Shown here: positions 60,229 to 64,000 of the stretch, piece after piece | Numbering within the stretch: position 1 is the first letter of the stretch | How the letters are laid out: each line of letters starts with the position of its first letter | NCBI RefSeq assembly: GCF_003265705.1 | Contig: NW_020312894.1 | Coordinates: 2,649,028-2,713,027 of the forward strand | DNA length: 64,000 bases | From: Callorhinus ursinus | Taxonomy: Eukaryota; Chordata; Mammalia; Carnivora; Otariidae | Direction of reading: 5' to 3' | Notes under the pieces: model-generated | What the model saw: only the letters and a program-made list of their open reading frames with translations | What the model was told of the DNA's origin: nothing | The model's database searches: none | Made by a program: the position numbers and the translations under genes

Positions 60229-60340
60229 GTAACACAACAATCCTAAACAAAACATCAGATATTTGAATCCAAGGATTGTAAAAGTATATCAAGAACAAAT
60301 GGAGTTTACTCCAGGAATGCAATATTAACATTCAAACACC

Positions 60341-60358
60341 AAAAAAAAAAAAAAAAAA
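60341..60358 (+). repeat. Poly-A run (18 A) inside the old LINE-1
   Basis: Eighteen consecutive A within the reverse transcriptase region of the old element, with no SINE body attached. Probably a local expansion. Confidence 0.9.
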
Positions 60359-60454
60359 TTTATTCACCACACTAACCGAGTAAGGGACAAAACCATAGAA
60401 TTATCTCAAAAGATGAAGGAAAACACTTGATAACATTCAATACCTAATATGATT

Positions 60455-60676
60455 AAAATGCTCAGAAAGGGACACCTGGGTGGCTCAGTCAATTAAGTGT
60501 CTGCCTTCGGCTCAGGTCATGATCCCAGGGTCCTGGGATCGAGTCCCACAACAGGCTCCCTGCTCCACGGGGAGCCTGCTTCTCCCTCTGCCTACAGCTT
60601 CCCCTGCTTGTACTCGTTTGCTCTATCTATCTGACAAAAAAATAAATAAAATCTTTAAAAAAAAATTGCTCAGAAA
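60455..60676 (+). mobile_element. Can-SINE in the old LINE-1
   Basis: The body is 60469-60661 ('acacctgggtggctcagtca', 'tcatgatcccagggtcctgg', 'tctatctatctgacaaaaaa', AAATAAAATC). Target duplications 'aaaatgctcagaaa' (60455-60468) and 'aaaattgctcagaaa' (60662-60676) differ by one inserted T. Confidence 0.96.
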
Positions 60677-60819
60677 ACTGGGAACAGAACGGGTCTTCCT
60701 AAATGTGATAAGAGTAGCTATTGGGGAAAAAAAAACCACACAGCCAATAGCATACTTGATATTAAAATAGTAAACACCTTCTCTGTGGGTTCAGGATGCT
60801 CATTATCATCACTTCTATT

Positions 60820-61149
60820 AGATATTGTGCTAGAGGGCGCCTGGGTGGCTCAGTTGGTTAAGCGACTGCCTTCGGCTCAGGTCATGATCCTGGAGTCCCT
60901 GGATCCAGTCCTGCATCGGGCTCCCTGCTCAGCAGGGAGTCTGCTTCTCTCTCTGACCCTAACCCCTCTCATGTGCTCTCTCTCAGTCTCTTGAGCCCCG
61001 CGTCGGGCTCCCTGCTCTGTGGGAAGCCTGCTTCTCCCTCTCCCACTCCCCCTGCTTGTGTTCCCTCTCTCACTGTATCTTTCTCTGTCAAATAAACAAA
61101 ATCTTTAAAAAAAAAAAAATCTCAGAAAAAGAAAGATATTGTACTAGAG
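60820..61149 (+). mobile_element. Composite (dimeric) Can-SINE with a single target duplication
   Basis: The body is 60836-61133, about 100 bp longer than the other copies. 60836-60990 is a 5' part of one SINE type (head to '...atgtgctctctctcagtctc'). 60991-61133 restarts inside a second SINE type at 'ttgagccccgcgtcgggctc', with its own CT tract and poly-A. One pair of target duplications brackets the whole: 'agatattgtgctagag' (60820-60835) and 'agatattgtactagag' (61134-61149). A third similar 16-mer follows at 61148-61163. Confidence 0.92.
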
Positions 61150-61179
61150 ATATTGTGCCAGAGTAACGAGGCAAAGAAA

Positions 61180-61362
61180 GATGGATGATGGATGGATGGA
61201 TGATAGATAAACAAATAGACAGATGATGTAAAAATAGACAAATGATAGGTAGATAGATAATAACTGGATAAATGGATGGATTATGGATGGATGGATGACA
61301 GATAGATGATAGATGATAAATGGATGGATGAATGGATGATGGATGGATGAATAGATGATACA
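61180..61362 (+). repeat. GATG/GATA tetranucleotide microsatellite
   Basis: Interrupted (GATG)n and (GATA)n units ('gatggatgatggatggatgg', 'tagataaacaaatagacaga'). It sits in the old LINE-1 just upstream of its decayed FADD segment ('cacaaatgacataattgc'). Confidence 0.93.
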
Positions 61363-61809
61363 AAAATAAAAAGGTCAAGATTCACAAATGACATAATTGC
61401 ATTTATAGAAATTTAAAATAATCTACAAATAAACTTAGAATTAATAGATTAGCACCACTGGAAACATGATCACTGTGAAAAGCCCATTTTGTTTTTATAA
61501 ACTAGCAACAAAAATTAGAAAAAAAATTTCAAATACAGTTTAATATAGCATCAAAAAACAACAAATATCTATGAATGATTTTTTTTCCAGTGCAAGACCT
61601 CTACATGAAAAACTGCAAGACATTACTGAAATAAATTAAAGACCTAAGTAAAGGGAAAGAGATTCTTTACTTATGGATTACAAAAATCATTGTTTAAAAA
61701 ATGTCAGTCTTCTCATATTGATCTCCTGATTCAGTGCAAACCCAATCCAAACCCCAGAAGGTATTTTTCTGTCAGTTGACAGCTGATTCTAAAATTCGTA
61801 CAAAAATAC

Positions 61810-61811
61810 AA

Positions 61812-61850
<39 letters not shown>

Positions 61851-61852
61851 AT
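61810..61852 (+). repeat. (AAAT)n microsatellite
   Basis: About ten uninterrupted AAAT units within old LINE-1 ORF2 sequence, between 'attcgtacaaaaataca' and 'gtagaatactcaaggc'. It has no SINE body, so it is probably a local slippage expansion. Confidence 0.95.
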
Positions 61853-62248
61853 GTAGAATACTCAAGGCAGTCTTGAGGAAGAACAAAAGAGCTGTGAGAC
61901 AAACTATCAGCCAACAAGACTTAGCAGAAGGAATTAGGGCAATGTGATATCTCTGCATGATGGATAAACAGACGACCACAGAAAACAGAAAATACAGAAA
62001 TACACAAGAATGTATGGCCACTTGCTTTATGAAAAAGAGGCACCAAAATTCAGTGGAGATAGGATAGGCTCCTCAAGAGAGGGTAATGAAGCCACTGAAT
62101 ATCCTTATGGGGAAAAACCCATCAGCTTTTATCCAACTTCAATCCAAATCCAAAAATTAATTCAAGACTTATTATCAATCTAAATGCAAATACTAAAACA
62201 ACAAAACTTTTAAAATGGGGACATATTTTCATCCTATTAAGTAGGGAA

Positions 62249-62361
62249 TTTTTTTTAAGTAGGCTCCATGCCCAGCATGGAGCCCAACATGGGGCTGAGA
62301 TGAAGACCTGAGCTGAAATCAAGAGCTGGATGTTCAACTGACGGAGCCACCCAGGTGCCCC
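62249..62361 (-). mobile_element. Can-SINE fragment, older type, minus strand
   Basis: Antisense: 'aagtaggctccatgcccagc', 'gaagacctgagctgaaatca' and 'gagccacccaggtgcccc'. Shorter than usual, with the middle deleted. Possible target duplication 'gtagggaa'/'gtagagaa' on the two sides. Confidence 0.9.
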
Positions 62362-62521
62362 GGGTAGAGAAATATTTTCTTATGTGACAAAAAGCACTAA
62401 CATAAAAAAAAAAAAAACTTGATAAATTGGATATGTTAACATGAAGAAAATGCTTCTTTTAAAAGAATGTGAAGTGCAATCCATTATCATAAACATATAA
62501 TACACACATGTAGACATGTAT

Positions 62522-62735
62522 AAAAAGTCTAGAAGAGATGGGTCGCCTGGGTGGCTCAGTCAGTGAAGCATCTGCCTTCGGCTCAGGTCATGATCCTGGG
62601 GTCCTGGGATCGAGCCCCATGTCTGCCTCCCTGCTCGTTGTGGAGTCTGTCTGTCCCTCTGCCTCTGCCCCTCCCCCTTGCTCATGCCCCCCCCAAATAA
62701 ATAAAATCTTTTTTTAAAAAAAAAGTCTATAGGAG
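62522..62735 (+). mobile_element. Can-SINE at the 3' end of the nested stack
   Basis: The body is about 62541-62719 ('cgcctgggtggctcagtcag', 'tcatgatcctggggtcctgg', a C-run, 'aaataaataaaatctttttt'). Target duplications 'aaaaagtctagaagag' (62522) and 'aaaaagtctataggag' (62720) match at 14 of 16. Confidence 0.95.
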
Positions 62736-64000
62736 GTATACATTAAAACATCAGTGTTACACCAACTCCAGGTACGAGGTCTATGAGCGATCTTCATTCA
62801 TTTTAAAATAGCTGTATGTTCTTGTTTTCTTGAATTCTATGATGAACTTGAATGACTTGTGTGATCTTCATGAAAACTGTCAAAAGAAGGCTTATAAAGA
62901 TCTGGAATGCCATTTGCTTGCACTTGATCACAGGGAGAGGAAGAAGGGGTTGCGGGTGCAGGGCGCCCCCCCAGGTCCTCAGCCGGTGAGAGAAAACTGC
63001 CCCCTGAATTAATGCTCACACGCTCCTTGAAGCCAGGGATCGTTCTTAGCAACCTTGGGGTAACTCACTGGCTCCTGGCTTCAAGGTCATGTCGTTAAGC
63101 AGGATGTCAGTTTTATGGCAAAGAACAAAGAAAGCCCTTTTATTGCCGCCCACGTTGGCGGCCCGTGTCCCTCCCCACCGTCTGTGTGGATCAGGAGACG
63201 CTATCACACCGCTGAGTTATGGCCACTTTGTGTTTACTAGAGTAGATAATTCTTAGATCTCATAACCTATTTATTTCATCTGGATCAGCATGATTTCATA
63301 GACTTCTTGAAGCCATAAGCAATTATTTCTACATCTTTCCCTTTACGACTCACTGTTAAGGGACTAAAAACAACTCTTTGACCTGTGGAACTGGAAACGG
63401 TGTTCTCAGGCTGGGAAGTCAAGGGGGTGGCATATTGTTCACCTCTGAGCAGGGTGGATTATCCCAAGGACTTCCAGTTCAGGTTATCAAATGAGGCATT
63501 TTCTGAGTCATTTCCACAAGAAACCCTAGCCTGTAATGTACAAGCGAGCTCCAGTGGAAGACCAAACCACCCGGCAGTCCCACAAGAGTCAAAGAACTGT
63601 ACTTACCGACTTTTTATAAAGTACCACAAAGCCAATGAATCAGTCCCTCTGATCTTATTAAAACATAAAATTTAGGATCCATACTTTCTTAATACAAAAT
63701 CTAGTTACAGAACCTCATAAATCTTTTAAAAAGCCATATATTAACTCTTTTTTTTTCTAAAGAAAAATATGCATTTACATGGTTGTAGAATTCACTGGAA
63801 AGCACAGCCAGCTCGTAAAGCAGCAGCAAGGTGTGAGCTTTCACGGAGGTGGGGCGGCGGAGGGGGGGCCGCCATATTTAAGGGGAAAATACGCACTTCA
63901 TCCCCACTGGCTTCTTTTGGATGAAATGAAGGAGGTGATCACTGTCATCTCTGCGGCACCCTTACCATCCTAGCAAATTCACTTCTCATACAGAGTTAAG
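62736..64000. other. Unique noncoding sequence to the window end, no gene recognised
   Basis: A purine/GC-rich patch at 63845-63895. Open frames at 62830-63012 and 63385-63675 have no domain I can recognise and no visible splice or promoter context. Confidence 0.45.

Larger units (their letters stand above)
53895..60244 (-). mobile_element. Full-length LINE-1, antisense, with perfect 16-bp target duplication
   Basis: The element is 53911-60228 on the minus strand, bracketed by 'gtaacacaacaatcct' at 53895-53910 and 60229-60244. Removing two later SINEs and their target duplications leaves about 5.93 kb. Architecture in sense order: 875-bp GC-rich 5'UTR, ORF1 (~295 codons), 78-bp spacer, ORF2 (~1271 codons), ~277-bp 3'UTR and poly-A. 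It inserted into ORF2 of the older + strand LINE-1. ORF1 and ORF2 are both broken, so it is not expected to be active. Its 3' end is shared with the truncated copy at 25.96 kb, and both look like the LINE-1 lineage of carnivores. Confidence 0.96.
51641..62480 (+). mobile_element. Old LINE-1 (ORF1-like region plus most of ORF2), split by later insertions
   Basis: Pieces of one diverged LINE-1 appear in correct order. 51641-52007 and 52235-52640 are the ORF1 region ('ggagctgaggaatacaatga', 'gttgcccaaatctgtagaga', 'cctggcaaagctgtccttca'). 52780-53231 and 53459-53894 are ORF2 after the endonuclease. 60245-60454, 60677-60819 and 61164-61185 are reverse transcriptase ('gagtttactccaggaatgca'). 61370-62240 and 62362-62480 are the C-terminal half ('gcaagacctctacatgaaaa', 'ttgataaattggatatgtta'). 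The gaps are filled by SINEs, a complete antisense LINE-1 and two microsatellites. All frames are broken, and a stretch between ORF1 and mid-ORF2 is missing. Confidence 0.8.

Noticed and set aside
53895..60244. Idea that the complete LINE-1 might be an active, mutagenic copy
   Set aside because: ORF1 shows three frame breaks, and ORF2 shows several frameshifts and stops plus two SINE insertions.
61186..61360. Evenly repeated GATG units that could be taken for a CRISPR-like array
   Set aside because: Units are 4 bp with no spacers, and the host is a mammal. It is a microsatellite.

Overview
This is nuclear DNA from a carnivoran mammal. The diagnostic evidence is 13 copies of the tRNA-Lys-derived Can-SINE (SINEC): a 'cgcctgggtggctcag' head, a 'ggctcaggtcatgatcc' body, a CT-rich tract and an AATAAA/poly-A tail. 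The SINE body type and the 3' end of the youngest LINE-1 look like Caniformia, more like the bear/seal/weasel group than dog or cat. That finer placement rests on memory of consensus sequences and is only moderately secure. I recognise no host protein-coding gene, exon, rRNA, functional tRNA or CRISPR array. Open frames in the first 50 kb are short or of low complexity, and none carries a recognisable domain.

Layout: 1-48 kb is mostly unique, fairly GC-rich intergenic or intronic sequence. It is scattered with old mammalian repeats: three MaLR LTRs, MIR and L2 fragments, one MER5A, decayed LINE-1 pieces, and four Can-SINEs before 48 kb. It also holds simple-sequence tracts (CT at 6.1 kb, CA at 11.3 kb, purine at 21.9 kb). 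At 16.5-18.2 kb is a small duplication cluster: an inverted repeat whose diverged arms share a 98-bp identical core, plus a direct ~160-bp duplication. At 46.9-47.7 kb lies a GAT/GGT-type satellite with a 10-N assembly gap whose two edges are the same 33 bases.

The last 16 kb is a nested transposon stack. An old LINE-1 on the + strand (about 51.6-62.5 kb) was broken by a complete, opposite-strand LINE-1 (53911-60228, 16-bp perfect target duplication), which was itself hit by two SINEs. Six further SINEs and two microsatellites also lie in the old element. The complete LINE-1 keeps its full architecture (5'UTR with a YY1-like site, ORF1, 78-bp spacer, ORF2, 3'UTR, poly-A), but both reading frames carry frameshifts and stops, so it should be dead as an autonomous element.

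Nothing here forms an operon or pathway. The interest lies in genome-evolution features: nested insertion order, a possible gene-conversion tract in a palindrome, a composite SINE, a twin-primed LINE-1 end and a suspicious assembly gap. I found no undescribed biological system that I could defend.
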